Assembly: GCF_019654975.1 (NCBI RefSeq) | Contig: NZ_BPEW01000006.1 | Span: 1-64,000, forward strand | Direction of reading: 5' to 3' | DNA: 64,000 nt | From: Shewanella sp. c952 | GTDB lineage: Bacteria; Pseudomonadota; Gammaproteobacteria; Enterobacterales; Shewanellaceae | Shown: positions 24,916-34,632 of the stretch, in pieces | Numbering within the stretch: the stretch's first letter is position 1 | Layout: each line of letters starts with the position of its first letter | Translations under genes and position numbers: made by a program | The notes under the pieces: model-generated | The model's input: only the letters and a program-made list of their open reading frames with translations | Databases searched by the model: none | What the model was told of the DNA's origin: nothing

Positions 24916-26568
24916 ATGGGTAAGTGGTTTAAGTCTGGTTCTCCGTGGATTTGGATGACCAGCGGCGCTGTCAGCGTATGTCTAATCGCAGTTCTTGGCT
25001 TGCTGTTGCTTATCGCATGGCGCGGATTAAGTTACTTCTGGCCTGCTGATATTTATCAGTGGGAGATAGAAGATCAAAATAATGTGCGCTCTACCATTAT
25101 CGGTGAAGTCTACGATAGAGAAGAGGTGCCCGTTGAGCGCTTGCTGTCTGCAGGGCACACTTTTGATGCTGATGTGGGCGATACGGTGACTCGTTACCTG
25201 ATTAAAACCGGTAACCGTGAATTCGTTAGCTTAGATTTTCGCTGGGTTATGGAGACTGATATCATTTCGCGCTCCAAGCCTAATGATATCGCGGTGATTG
25301 AACGTAGCAAAAATGGCGACTTCTATGGTTATCCGGTAGGGATTATTGAAGATGGTCAACGTTTAACGCCTGAGAATATTGAAACTGCTTTTGCTGAACA
25401 TATCGAACGCGCTGTCGCGCTTAACGATAAAGCGTTGGATATTCAAAAAGGCGATATTGGCACCATAAACTATGAGCTTGAAAATCTGCGTTTAAAGTCA
25501 CGTAAATATGAGCTAAATAATGCGCTTACTGAAAGTCGTAAAGCAGAGATTGAAGCGCAAAGAGCAAAGCTTGATGCCCAGTATCAAATAGTCGAAAAAG
25601 AGTTCTTTGCTCTTAAAACTGAAGCGGGTCGTGACTCAGTCATCATTCGAGATATGCGTGGTGAAGAGGTGACGCTTAAACTGGATACTATTTTAGATGT
25701 CACCTACGCAAACCGCCTTGGGACTTTGGGTAAAATTGGTCATTGGTTTATCGGTATCGGTAAGTTTGTTAGTGATGACCCACGTGAAGCCAACACTGAA
25801 GGTGGCGTATTCCCAGCGATTTTTGGCACCGTATTTATGGTGATGTTGATGGCAGTGATTGTGACCCCCTTTGGTGTAGTTGCGGCAATCTACCTGCATG
25901 AATATGCTAAGAAAGGGCCAGTTACTAAGATGATCCGTATCGCGGTGATTAACTTAGCGGGTGTCCCCTCTATTGTTTACGGTGTATTTGGTTTAGGTTT
26001 CTTTGTTTATATGTTTGGTGGCTCGATTGACCAACTGTTTTACCCTGAAGCGTTACCCGCGCCAACTTTTGGCTCGCCAGGTGTTATCTGGTCGGCATTA
26101 ACGCTAGCGATTTTGACGCTGCCAGTGGTGATTGTATCGACCGAGGAGGGCTTGAGCCGTATTCCTAGCTCGGTACGTCAAGGTAGCTTGGCGCTGGGTG
26201 CGACGAAAGCTGAAACCCTATGGCGAATTATTATTCCAATGGCAAGTCCTGCCATTATGACAGGTCTTATTTTAGCGGTAGCGCGAGCGGCGGGTGAGGT
26301 TGCTCCTTTGATGCTGGTTGGCGTGGTAAAGCTGGCGCCAACATTGCCTATCGACATGAATTTCCCATTTGTGCATTTAGAGCGAAAGTTCATGCATTTA
26401 GGTTTCCACATCTATGATGTTGGTTTCCAAAGCCCTAACGTAGAAGCTGCGCGTCCTTTGGTATACGCTACTTCCTTCCTTTTGGTCTCGGTGATTGTGG
26501 CGTTAAATTTAACTGCCATTGCTGTCCGAAACCACTTACGCGAAAAATATCGTTCGCTTGAGCATTAA
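24916..26568 (+). CDS. pstA: Phosphate ABC transporter permease PstA (large form)
   Basis: 550 aa, against about 300 for E. coli PstA. An N-terminal helix (about 17-38) is followed by a periplasmic insertion to about residue 290 that includes a charged, probably coiled-coil segment (about 180-235, rich in Glu/Lys/Arg). The permease domain follows with RIPSSVRQGSLALGATKAETLWRIIIP (EAA loop) and ILAVARAAGEVAPLMLVG. It pairs with PstC. A GAGG Shine-Dalgarno precedes the ATG; 85 bp separates it from pstC. The C-terminus NHLREKYRSLEH parallels the PstC end RLRERYSSL. Confidence 0.9.
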   Translation: MGKWFKSGSPWIWMTSGAVSVCLIAVLGLLLLIAWRGLSYFWPADIYQWEIEDQNNVRSTIIGEVYDREEVPVERLLSAGHTFDADVGDTVTRYLIKTGNREFVSLDFRWVMETDIISRSKPNDIAVIERSKNGDFYGYPVGIIEDGQRLTPENIETAFAEHIERAVALNDKALDIQKGDIGTINYELENLRLKSRKYELNNALTESRKAEIEAQRAKLDAQYQIVEKEFFALKTEAGRDSVIIRDMRGEEVTLKLDTILDVTYANRLGTLGKIGHWFIGIGKFVSDDPREANTEGGVFPAIFGTVFMVMLMAVIVTPFGVVAAIYLHEYAKKGPVTKMIRIAVINLAGVPSIVYGVFGLGFFVYMFGGSIDQLFYPEALPAPTFGSPGVIWSALTLAILTLPVVIVSTEEGLSRIPSSVRQGSLALGATKAETLWRIIIPMASPAIMTGLILAVARAAGEVAPLMLVGVVKLAPTLPIDMNFPFVHLERKFMHLGFHIYDVGFQSPNVEAARPLVYATSFLLVSVIVALNLTAIAVRNHLREKYRSLEH

Positions 26569-26599
26569 TTGACGATTATCCTTAGTGATAGGAAACAAC

Positions 26600-27418
26600 A
26601 TGATTTCAATAGATCAATCGGTAATGAAGACTGACATGCTAGACCTAGAAAACTTAAGCAAAGAAGATACGGCATTAGAGATCCGTGACTTAAACCTTAA
26701 ATATGGTGATAAACAGGCGCTGTTTGATGTGTCTATGCATATCCCTAAGAAAAAGGTCACCGCCTTTATTGGCCCAAGTGGTTGTGGTAAATCAACGCTA
26801 CTGCGCTGTATTAACCGCATGAACGACTTGGTTGATAACTGCCATACCAGCGGTGAAATTTTACTGCATGGTCAGAATATCTACGACAAAAAAGTCGATG
26901 TAGCAGCGCTGCGCCGTAATGTCGGCATGGTATTCCAACGACCAAACCCGTTCCCTAAATCAATTTACGAAAATGTGGTTTATGGTCTGCGCCTGCAAGG
27001 TGTAAATAATCGTCGTGACTTAGATGATGCTGCTGAGCGCTCGCTGCGTGGCGCAGCGATTTGGGATGAAGTGAAAGACAGGCTTCATGACAATGCATTT
27101 GGTCTGTCAGGTGGTCAGCAGCAGCGTTTGGTGATTGCGCGAGCGATTGCGATTGAACCTGAAGTGTTACTGCTCGATGAACCGACATCAGCACTTGATC
27201 CTATCTCTACATTAACCATTGAAGAGTTGATCACTGAACTTAAATCTAAGTACACCGTGGTTATCGTGACCCATAACATGCAGCAGGCAGCGAGGGTGTC
27301 AGATCAAACCGCCTTCATGTACATGGGCGAGCTGGTTGAGTATGCCGACACCAACACCATCTTTACTACGCCACGTAAGAAAAAGACCGAAGATTACATT
27401 ACTGGTCGTTACGGATAA
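26600..27418 (+). CDS. pstB: Phosphate ABC transporter ATP-binding protein PstB
   Basis: 272 aa from ATG 26600, preceded by AGGAAA; a GTG at 26585 is the alternative. Walker [10 protein letters not shown] at 58-66, Q-loop region [21 protein letters not shown] signature LSGGQQQR, Walker [13 protein letters not shown] and the switch His in [11 protein letters not shown]. This cytosolic ATPase drives phosphate import through PstC/PstA. It follows pstA by 31 bp. Confidence 0.96.
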   Translation: MISIDQSVMKTDMLDLENLSKEDTALEIRDLNLKYGDKQALFDVSMHIPKKKVTAFIGPSGCGKSTLLRCINRMNDLVDNCHTSGEILLHGQNIYDKKVDVAALRRNVGMVFQRPNPFPKSIYENVVYGLRLQGVNNRRDLDDAAERSLRGAAIWDEVKDRLHDNAFGLSGGQQQRLVIARAIAIEPEVLLLDEPTSALDPISTLTIEELITELKSKYTVVIVTHNMQQAARVSDQTAFMYMGELVEYADTNTIFTTPRKKKTEDYITGRYG

Positions 27419-27443
27419 ATTGAACTGATTGAGGTTTATTGCA

Positions 27444-28154
27444 ATGGAAAACATGAACTTAAATAAACATATCTCTGGTCAGTTTAATGCTGAATTAGAT
27501 GATATTCGCAACCGTGTATTAACCATGGGCGGCTTGGTTGAGCGTCAACTTGAGCAATCGCTTGATGCGTTAGCTGCACTTGATTCTGAATTGGCGCAAA
27601 AAGTCATAGAGGGTGACCATAAAGTCAATGGTATGGAAGTGGCCATTGATGAAGAGTGCACCCGCATTATTGCTAAGCGTCAACCTGCTGCTAGCGATCT
27701 ACGTTTAGTACTGGCTATCTCTAAAACCATTACCGACTTAGAACGTATTGGTGATGCCTGCGTGAAGATTGCCAAAGCAGCTATGGATAAGCGCTCTAAG
27801 AATCAACAACCGCTATTGGTGAGTATCGAGAATATGGGGCGTCATGCGACTCGCACCTTGCACTCAACACTTGATGCACTTGCCCGCATGGACGCTGATG
27901 TGGCGCTTGAGCTGCATAAAGAAGATATTAAATTGGATAAAGAGTATGAAGGCATTATTCGTCAATTGATGACCTATATGATGGCCGATCCACGCTCTAT
28001 CCCAGAAGTGTTAGACGTACTTTGGGCTGCCCGCGCTGTTGAACGTGTCGGTGACCGCTGTCAGAACATTTGCGAATACATCATCTATTACGTTAAAGGT
28101 AAAGATGTACGCCATATCTCTTATGAAGAGATGGAAAAAGACCTCAATTTTTAA
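27444..28154 (+). CDS. phoU: Phosphate signalling protein PhoU
   Basis: 236 aa from ATG 27444 (GAGG nine bases upstream); the TTG at 27429 is less likely. Two tandem PhoU helical repeats, about 15-110 and 120-220, with metal-binding motifs of the [23 protein letters not shown] and [20 protein letters not shown] type. PhoU links PstB activity to PhoR/PhoB signalling and protects against excess phosphate import. Last gene of the operon; a terminator lies about 95 bp downstream. phoB and phoR are not in the window. Confidence 0.95.
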   Translation: MENMNLNKHISGQFNAELDDIRNRVLTMGGLVERQLEQSLDALAALDSELAQKVIEGDHKVNGMEVAIDEECTRIIAKRQPAASDLRLVLAISKTITDLERIGDACVKIAKAAMDKRSKNQQPLLVSIENMGRHATRTLHSTLDALARMDADVALELHKEDIKLDKEYEGIIRQLMTYMMADPRSIPEVLDVLWAARAVERVGDRCQNICEYIIYYVKGKDVRHISYEEMEKDLNF

Positions 28155-28640
28155 TGTTGGCGTTTTGCAGGCCAGATTGCATCTGACACGACCGACCCAA
28201 ATATGAGACCAGTGCCACAGATTGATTGTTGCTGCTGGTTTTTTATTCGAAAAAACAGCATTTTGCTGTTTTTTTCGTATTTGAGATCTGGACGAAAATC
28301 TCAACTCAGGAAATAATATATTATCGTTGATGAATTTTGTGACCGTTAATCATCAAAGACAAATTCTATTAAATAGCTGGATCAGGCCGCCTAGGCAGAT
28401 TGGGGGTTGAGCTATTCAATGCAATTTGGAATATGTAAGTTGCCCAATACCTAAGCTCACACAGTTGCAGGCTATTGGTTTCATAAGCATTACTTTGGTG
28501 AGTACAACTCACGGGCCTAACCACAAAATGATAATCCCGCCAGTGTATTCTTATATTAATCTATAAGCTTCTTATCTCTGGTAGGCCACGTATGTGCCGA
28601 GATAGATAGAGGCGCGTACTTCATTAACTGCGGTAACTGT
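28155..28640. other. Intergenic region between phoU and a BCCT transporter
   Basis: Apart from the phoU terminator, no gene or repeat is visible. The part from about 28500 should carry the transporter promoter. Confidence 0.35.
28248..28278 (+). terminator. Terminator of the pst operon
   Basis: CGAAAAAACAGCA (28249-28260) pairs with TGCTGTTTTTTTCG (28264-28277), loop TT. The long A/T tails make it work in both directions. Confidence 0.8.
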
Positions 28641-30629
28641 ATGTCGATTAAATCGAGTATTAATCCACCTGTTTTTTTCTCTTCTGTTTTTCTTATTACT
28701 GTTATGGTGCTGTTTGGTGCAATTTGGCCAACACAAGCCCAAGAAGTGTTCTCTATTACTAAATCCTGGTTTGAGTTGAAAGCTGGCTGGCTTTACATCT
28801 TAGGTGTAGCGATTTTTCTAATTTTTGTTATTTTCGTTATGGTGTCGCGTTTTGGTGACATTAAACTCGGCCCAGACCATTCTGAACCCGATTACAGCTA
28901 TAAAAGCTGGATTGCAATGCTGTTTTCTGCGGGAATGGGTATTGGTTTGATGTTCTTTGGTGTTGCTGAACCGGTGATGCATTATCTTGCGCCACCAGAT
29001 GCCACACCAGAGACCATTCAAGCGGCTAAAGATGCGATGAAAATTACTTTCTTCCATTGGGGCATACACGCTTGGGCTATTTACGCGGTAGTTGCTTTAA
29101 GCTTGGCGTATTTCTCTTATCGTCACAAGTTGCCACTGTTGCCACGCAGTGCGCTTTATCCGTTAATTGGTGAGCGTATATATGGCCCAATCGGTCATGC
29201 GGTAGATACCTTCGCGGTATTGGGCACCATGTTCGGTGTCGCAACGTCTCTTGGTTTTGGTGTGCTGCAAGTTAACTCAGGCCTTAATTACTTGTTAGGT
29301 GTACCAGTCAACTCATACGTGCAAGTTGGTTTGATTATAGGTATCTCGATTATCGCGACCTTGTCGGTATTCTCTGGGTTAGACAAAGGGGTTAAACGCC
29401 TAAGTGAGCTGAACCTTGGCCTCGCTATACTGTTGTTGATTGTTATTATGATATTCGGCCCAACAGTTGAATTGTTGCAGTCGTTTGTGCAGAACACAGG
29501 TGGTTACCTAAGCGATATTGTGGGTAAGACATTCAACCTCTACGCCTATGAGCAAAAGAACGATTGGATCGGCGGTTGGACCCTGCTTTATTGGGGCTGG
29601 TGGATCTCATGGTCACCATTTGTTGGTACCTTTATTGCGCGTGTTTCACGTGGTCGAACTATCCGTGAATTCTTAATCGGTGTGTTATTTGTGCCGTCGG
29701 CTTTCACCTTCTTGTGGATGACTGTATTTGGTAATACGGCGATTGACGCCATTATGAATCAAGGTGCAACTTATCTTGCTGATGCGGTGTCTTCAGATGT
29801 ATCAGTGGCGCTGTTTGTGTTTTTTGAACATATGCCATTCTCTACATTATTGTCGACTATCGCTCTGTGCTTAGTGGTGACATTCTTTGTGACATCATCG
29901 GATTCTGGCTCATTGGTTATTGATAACTTAACCTCCGGTGGCGATCATAATGCGCCTGTATGGCAACGTATTTTCTGGGCTCTGCTGCAAGGTGTTGTTG
30001 CATCAGTGCTATTGCTAGCGGGTGGTTTACAAGCACTGCAAACGGCTGCCGTCGCTAGCGCCTTACCGTTCTTAATTGTCATGTTACTAATGTGCTTTGG
30101 ACTGTTTAAAGCCCTGCAAGATGATTGGTTGAAAATCAACAGTGTGCAGTCACATAACACCAGTGTGCAGTTCACTAAAACCAATGTCAGCTGGGAAGAT
30201 CATATTGACGTTTTAGTATCGCATCCAAGTGAAGATGAAGCGCTCGGCTTTTTAGATAAAGTCGCCAAACCAGCACTGAATAAAGCCTGTGAAGCCTTTA
30301 ACAGCAAAGGCGTCTCGGCAGAGCTGTTGAATTTTGAAAACCGAATTCGATTCGTCATTGCTAATGAAGAACACAATGACTTTGTTTATGGCTTACGGAT
30401 CCGGGCATTTAGTATTACCAACCCGATTGAAAGTGAGGTTGCTGACGTTGCTGAGGGTGGGTCGGAGTACTACCGCGTTGAAGTGTTCTTAGAGCACGGC
30501 GGACAACACTACGATGTCATGGGCTTTACTCAGGAGCAGGTGTTAGCTGACGTTGTGACTCAATACGAAAAGTACTTACACTATCTGCATCTTTCTAGCT
30601 CTGAATATTTGGGCGAAGAGATAAAGTAA
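28641..30629 (+). CDS. BCCT family transporter, BetT-like with long C-terminal domain
   Basis: 662 aa. Twelve predicted helices up to about residue 500, then a hydrophilic cytosolic tail of about 150 residues, as in E. coli BetT (about 677 aa). BCCT signatures: AGMGIGLMFFGVAEPVMHY, the Trp-rich segment LLYWGWWISWSPFVGTFIAR and FFVTSSDSGSLVIDNLTSGG. The family imports choline, glycine betaine or related quaternary amines; the BetT-type tail suggests choline or betaine uptake with osmotic sensing, but no betaine synthesis genes are nearby. Monocistronic. A second, shorter BCCT gene lies at 42106. Confidence 0.9.
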   Translation: MSIKSSINPPVFFSSVFLITVMVLFGAIWPTQAQEVFSITKSWFELKAGWLYILGVAIFLIFVIFVMVSRFGDIKLGPDHSEPDYSYKSWIAMLFSAGMGIGLMFFGVAEPVMHYLAPPDATPETIQAAKDAMKITFFHWGIHAWAIYAVVALSLAYFSYRHKLPLLPRSALYPLIGERIYGPIGHAVDTFAVLGTMFGVATSLGFGVLQVNSGLNYLLGVPVNSYVQVGLIIGISIIATLSVFSGLDKGVKRLSELNLGLAILLLIVIMIFGPTVELLQSFVQNTGGYLSDIVGKTFNLYAYEQKNDWIGGWTLLYWGWWISWSPFVGTFIARVSRGRTIREFLIGVLFVPSAFTFLWMTVFGNTAIDAIMNQGATYLADAVSSDVSVALFVFFEHMPFSTLLSTIALCLVVTFFVTSSDSGSLVIDNLTSGGDHNAPVWQRIFWALLQGVVASVLLLAGGLQALQTAAVASALPFLIVMLLMCFGLFKALQDDWLKINSVQSHNTSVQFTKTNVSWEDHIDVLVSHPSEDEALGFLDKVAKPALNKACEAFNSKGVSAELLNFENRIRFVIANEEHNDFVYGLRIRAFSITNPIESEVADVAEGGSEYYRVEVFLEHGGQHYDVMGFTQEQVLADVVTQYEKYLHYLHLSSSEYLGEEIK

Positions 30630-30647
30630 CATTGTTTATATTCAGAT

Positions 30648-30680
30648 AATTCCTCGATACAACTGTGTCGAGGAATATTT
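30648..30680 (+). terminator. Terminator-like hairpin after the BCCT gene
   Basis: ATTCCTCGA (30649-30657) pairs with TCGAGGAAT (30668-30676) and is followed by ATTTGT. Located 20 bp after the stop. Confidence 0.65.
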
Positions 30681-30826
30681 GTACCATCAAAGATAAGCAG
30701 TAGATTTGAAGCCAGTGCCATTTACAGCTAAATCAGCTGATAAGAGCATCTTCAGAAGCTTGGGTATAGATGACTTTCAGTGTTAGAATCCAGCTCATAA
30801 GTGTTAATTCAAGATGAGATAAGTGA

Positions 30827-31186
30827 ATGCCTGCACCAGGACAAAGTAAGTTAGATAAAGTACTGGCCGAAGCTCGAGATTATAAGGCTAAACGTGAAAC
30901 CGGTTACCGAGAGCAAGCGCTTAAGCTTTATCCTTGGGTTTGTGGTCGTTGTACTCGCGAGTTTAACAATGCGAACTTACGAGAATTAACGGTGCATCAT
31001 CGTGATCATAATCATGATAACAACCCATCGGACGGCTCGAACTGGGAATTGTTATGTCTGTATTGTCATGACAACGAACATTCGAAGTTTGAAGAGTTGA
31101 TTCAGTACGGTGCAACCACTGAAACCAAGGTGGATGCAGCAACCTACAATCCATTCGCTGATTTGAAAAGCATGCTTAAGAAATAA
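30827..31186 (+). CDS. yajD: YajD family HNH nuclease
   Basis: 119 aa, normal family length. Zinc-ribbon-like CGRC, then the HNH core ELTVHHRDHNHDNNPSDGSNW and LLCLYCHDNEHSKFEE. The YajD family occurs throughout the gammaproteobacteria; its function is unknown and nuclease activity is inferred from the HNH motif. It has its own Shine-Dalgarno (GAGATAAGTG) and converges on the DUF1289 gene across a shared terminator. Confidence 0.92.
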   Translation: MPAPGQSKLDKVLAEARDYKAKRETGYREQALKLYPWVCGRCTREFNNANLRELTVHHRDHNHDNNPSDGSNWELLCLYCHDNEHSKFEELIQYGATTETKVDAATYNPFADLKSMLKK

Positions 31187-31215
31187 CCGACCTTATTGTA
31201 GAGTCATACAATATA

Positions 31216-31243
31216 GAAAAAGCCGCATAACGCGGCTTTTTTG
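31216..31243. terminator. Bidirectional terminator
   Basis: AAAAAGCCGC (31217-31226) pairs with GCGGCTTTTTT (31232-31242), between yajD and the DUF1289 gene. Confidence 0.88.
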
Positions 31244-31245
31244 TT

Positions 31246-31503
31246 TTATGTTGAGCTGTTGTCAGTGTTGGCTATTCTAGCTTCAGCCTCTAACCATTTG
31301 GCTCGGCTCAAAATGGCGCTATTCTCACCATCGGCCATGTCAGCTTTACGTTGTTCAAGCTTAGACCAGACTTGCGCTTTTCTTTCTTCACTGGCGTTAC
31401 CCCAACCGACAATTTCGTCAATGTGGCGATAGCATCCCATACAGTAATCATCTTCATTTAGCCCACAACGAGCTACGCAGGGTGATTGCATTATATTGTA
31501 CAC
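31246..31503 (-). CDS. DUF1289 domain protein
   Basis: 85 aa. The four-cysteine family signature SPCVARCGLNEDDYCMGCYRHIDEI is at the N-terminus, probably a zinc or Fe-S site, with a helical charged tail. The start may be the internal Met five residues in (MQSPC). Function unknown. The stop lies inside the bidirectional terminator region. Confidence 0.85.
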   Translation of the reverse strand: MYNIMQSPCVARCGLNEDDYCMGCYRHIDEIVGWGNASEERKAQVWSKLEQRKADMADGENSAILSRAKWLEAEARIANTDNSST

Positions 31504-31692
31504 CTGTTCGAATTTGCGTCGAAGTGTAAGTTAGCTAGAATTGAGTTACAAGTGAGTGGTTATCTCTGTGATTTATAATCTAGTAACAACTGACTATTTA
31601 CGACTTGATGGCATAAAATTTATGGGTACATAACTTTACACGTAGTGCTCAAGCTTAACCAGTGATAGAATTCGCGGAAATCAAACTTTAGA

Positions 31693-31698
31693 TATAAT
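31693..31698 (+). promoter_or_regulatory. Putative -10 box of the 31730 lipoprotein gene
   Basis: TATAAT about 30 bp before the start codon. A matching -35 is not obvious. Confidence 0.4.
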
Positions 31699-31729
31699 AT
31701 TCAGTATGTTGCAACTTTTTGGAGGCTTT

Positions 31730-32902
31730 ATGAGAGCGATGTATCGCTTTTGCTTTGTCAGTGTTATTGGCGTGTTAGTGGCTGGTTGTTCGCTATTAGA
31801 GGTAAAGCTTGAGAGCGGTATTGAACCATTGCCAAAAGATCAGTTAAACATGCGCGTGTTTAGTCGCGATTTTAGTACTGTATTCTACAGCCAAGTGGAA
31901 AGTGCGGCTGATATGATAGAGCGAAATAGCGATAGTATCCCAATCAAATCGAACGCTTTGATGTGGAAAATTAACGCAGAGCAAAACTTGCAACATACTA
32001 TCTTTCAAGCATCACCGACCGCTGCGATGGTTGATACATGGGTATTCACCGAACAGATGGCGCAGTTTTTTGAAGCGGGTGCAGGCAAAAATGTATTTGG
32101 TGAGCAGCAACAAGCTGCGATTGATGTCAGCAATAGCTTGAGAAATCAGTTTGAACGAACAATTAAAAATTTCGGTGCCAGCAATTTTAAGAAAAATCAA
32201 GCCTTCGTAAAACAGTATGTGGCCAAGTACCCGATTAAAGATATGTCGTTTACTCGCCAATCTGCATTTACCAACTGGCTTGAATATAATGAGATCAATG
32301 AGTTTGATGCGGTAACCACGTTTGGCACCGTGCCTGAGGTGATGAGCGATATCTCTGACAGAATGGCAATGATTGCCGAGCAGATGCCAAAAATACTAGG
32401 GTGGAAAGCGGAGCTATATGCCTTGCACTCTAATATCAACGCTGAAGAGGTACAAGCAACCTTGATGAGTATCAGTAATACTTCGGCGAAGTTCCAGCAG
32501 TTGATGGCTCAAAGCCCTGAAATGATGCAAGCACTGGCCGTTGATCTGCGCCGAGAGCTTACACCGCTACTTGAGCAGTTAAGTGAGACTACTGACGATA
32601 AACTTAGTCAGCTTTCAGTTGAGCGACAAGCATTGGAATTGATGGTTAGAAATGAGCGGGTTGCTCTTGAAGCTATGGTTGCCAGAGAAAGAGCCGCGGC
32701 AGCTGTTGACTTAGAAGCAATCTCGGAGCAGACCGTTAAAGTGGTGTTTGAAGAGCTCAGCAAAACCTTAAAAAGTTTAATACTCTATTTTGTGCTGTTT
32801 TTGCTGGTGGTATTTTTTGCACCACTTGGGCTCGGGGTGTGGTTGGGTAAGCGCATGCAAATTCGAAACAGTGAGAAGCAGGCTGTAAAACCTAGCGCAT
32901 AG
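31730..32902 (+). CDS. Lipoprotein-signal protein with coiled coil and C-terminal membrane helix
   Basis: 390 aa from ATG 31730, chosen because GGAGG lies at 31721-31725. The lipobox LVAGC (Cys about 20) predicts lipidation. The middle is helical; residues about 285-345 (ERQALELMVRNERVALEAMVARERAAAAVDLE) form a heptad-like coiled coil, directly followed by a strong hydrophobic helix (about 352-376) and a short basic tail. So both ends would be membrane-attached, with the body in the periplasm. I do not recognise a family with known function; similar proteins are sometimes labelled chemotaxis proteins without evidence. Confidence 0.75.
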   Translation: MRAMYRFCFVSVIGVLVAGCSLLEVKLESGIEPLPKDQLNMRVFSRDFSTVFYSQVESAADMIERNSDSIPIKSNALMWKINAEQNLQHTIFQASPTAAMVDTWVFTEQMAQFFEAGAGKNVFGEQQQAAIDVSNSLRNQFERTIKNFGASNFKKNQAFVKQYVAKYPIKDMSFTRQSAFTNWLEYNEINEFDAVTTFGTVPEVMSDISDRMAMIAEQMPKILGWKAELYALHSNINAEEVQATLMSISNTSAKFQQLMAQSPEMMQALAVDLRRELTPLLEQLSETTDDKLSQLSVERQALELMVRNERVALEAMVARERAAAAVDLEAISEQTVKVVFEELSKTLKSLILYFVLFLLVVFFAPLGLGVWLGKRMQIRNSEKQAVKPSA

Positions 32903-32926
32903 CTGTGGTAAAGTAGCGTTACTAAT

Positions 32927-32957
32927 AAAAGGAGACGCAGTCTGTGTCTCCTTTTAT
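32927..32957 (+). terminator. Terminator of the 31730 lipoprotein gene
   Basis: AAAAGGAGAC (32927-32936) pairs with GTCTCCTTTT (32946-32955). It lies 25 bp after the stop. Confidence 0.85.
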
Positions 32958-33027
32958 TGTCTTTGCTACTGACCTATATATTAACAAGTATAGAAGTGGT
33001 GAATATCGAAGTACTCTTTATTAGAAG

Positions 33028-33090
33028 TATCAGTATTGAGGTATCAGTATTGAAGTCGTCAGTATTACACTTATCAGCGTTGAATTAACC
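33028..33090. repeat. Short degenerate tandem repeat
   Basis: Four successive units of about 14-15 bp resembling AGTATCAGTATTGA (for example AGTATCAGTATTGA, GGTATCAGTATTGA, AGTCGTCAGTATTAC, CTTATCAGCGTTGA) end just before the methyltransferase start codon. Confidence 0.55.
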
Positions 33091-33100
33091 ATTATTGAAT

Positions 33101-34372
33101 ATGCCGCAAAATAATAGTCACACAGTCGCATTTGCCGCTCAATTTAAGCAACTTGAACGCTTACTCTGTGCCAGTCGTCCACTGTGGCAGAATCGTAGTT
33201 TTGAGTGTGCACAGTTACCTTGGTCGGAGGCTTTTCCGGCTCTTGCTGAAACGGTGTGGCAGTTGGCAGATATTGAACTCGATGAAATTGATGCTTGTCA
33301 GTCACGTCTTAATGTGTTGCTTTTACCATCACTGCGTAAGGATTTATTGGCAGCGGGTAAAGATTGGAATTTAAGTTTACTGTTGCCGAACTCGCTTACA
33401 GCAGCAGATACTGAAGTTAATACATCAACTGATACCGCTACCGAACCCTTGCTTGATTTTGGTGATATGGCGCATTTCAGCGCACATATTAAGGGCCGGA
33501 AATGGCATCAAATAACTGCATTTTCGGCGAAGATCCCTGCAAGTAACCTACCAGTGCTTGAATGGTGCGCAGGTAAAGGACATCTAGGCCGCTTAATTGC
33601 TAAGTTAAATCAGCGCAGTGTTACCAGTTTAGAGTGGCAGCAGAACTTATGTGATGCTGGCCAACAGTTTGCCGATAAATGGCAGCTGCCACAGCGATTT
33701 ATCTGTGCTGATGCATTTGATGCGCAGCAACAGCAGCTTAAAAAAGAACAACTTGCAGTGGCGTTACATGCGTGTGGCGATCTACATGTCACTTTGCTTA
33801 AACATGCTAGACAAGCTGGAACTAAGCAGTTGGTGATATCACCATGTTGCTACCACCTTATAAAGGCTAAGTTTTATCAGCCATTGTCTAACGTCGCTAA
33901 AGAGACTGAGCTCTTATTGAGCCGTGCCGACCTGCAGTTGCCACTGCAGCAAAGCACGATAGCGAGTGAGAAACACAAGCAATACCGCTTAAAAGAAATT
34001 GCTTGGCGATTAGCTTTTGATTCATTACAACGAGAAATGCGTCAAGTTGATGAGTATCTGCCTGTCCCGTCGATAAAACAGAGTCAGCTAAGCGGCTCTT
34101 TTGAGGCTTTTTGTCGATGGGCAGCAGCTAGCAAACAAGTGGTTTTAAATGAGTCAATAGATTGGACACATTACCAAGCATTGGGATATGAGCGACAGCG
34201 ACTGACTCGCCGTATAGATATAGTGGCGCATCTGTTTCGAGCGGTACTCGAAAAGTGGTTATTACTTGACCGCGTTTGCTATCTTGAAGAGAGCGGCTAC
34301 CGAGTTGAGTTGAGTGAATTTTGTGCAAACAGTGTTAGCCCTCGAAATGCGCTAATTAGCGCATTTAAATAG
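33101..34372 (+). CDS. SAM-dependent methyltransferase, unknown substrate
   Basis: 423 aa from ATG 33101 (TTG at 33095 is an alternative; no clear Shine-Dalgarno). The SAM-binding motif I is LEWCAGKGHLGRLIAKL (about 145-161), with SLEWQQNLCDAG as the acidic-loop segment. ALHACGDLHVTLLKHA and ISPCCYHLIKAKFYQPLS follow. The CCYH motif resembles methyltransferases of the TRMT13/METTL25-like (Methyltransf_32) group, which suggests RNA or protein substrates, but this is only a resemblance. The N-terminal 120 residues are poorly conserved in appearance. Monocistronic. Confidence 0.75.
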   Translation: MPQNNSHTVAFAAQFKQLERLLCASRPLWQNRSFECAQLPWSEAFPALAETVWQLADIELDEIDACQSRLNVLLLPSLRKDLLAAGKDWNLSLLLPNSLTAADTEVNTSTDTATEPLLDFGDMAHFSAHIKGRKWHQITAFSAKIPASNLPVLEWCAGKGHLGRLIAKLNQRSVTSLEWQQNLCDAGQQFADKWQLPQRFICADAFDAQQQQLKKEQLAVALHACGDLHVTLLKHARQAGTKQLVISPCCYHLIKAKFYQPLSNVAKETELLLSRADLQLPLQQSTIASEKHKQYRLKEIAWRLAFDSLQREMRQVDEYLPVPSIKQSQLSGSFEAFCRWAAASKQVVLNESIDWTHYQALGYERQRLTRRIDIVAHLFRAVLEKWLLLDRVCYLEESGYRVELSEFCANSVSPRNALISAFK

Positions 34373-34478
34373 AAAAACTGTAGATTTGTAATTTAATAAG
34401 TGCGTAACAAATTGTTTATTAAGTTGTAATTAAGTCTGCTGTGATTGAATTAGGTGTAAAAGTAGTGCCATTTTTATA

Positions 34479-34548
34479 GAAAAGCCGATGATATAGCGTA
34501 TTAAAAGGTCTCAGATATGAGGTTTTTTATTGAATCATCGGCTTTTTC
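34479..34548. terminator. Large bidirectional terminator-like hairpin
   Basis: AAAAGCCGATGAT (34480-34492) pairs perfectly with ATCATCGGCTTTTT (34534-34547). The 41-base loop holds a weaker inner stem. The long stem with flanking A and T runs lies between the methyltransferase and oleA. Confidence 0.7.
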
Positions 34549-34632
34549 TTGCTCAAATGGCTGGTTAATAATAAATAATTATCTATGTTGGTTGATATTT
34601 GACCAATGCAGTGAGCGATTAAATTAAGTTTC

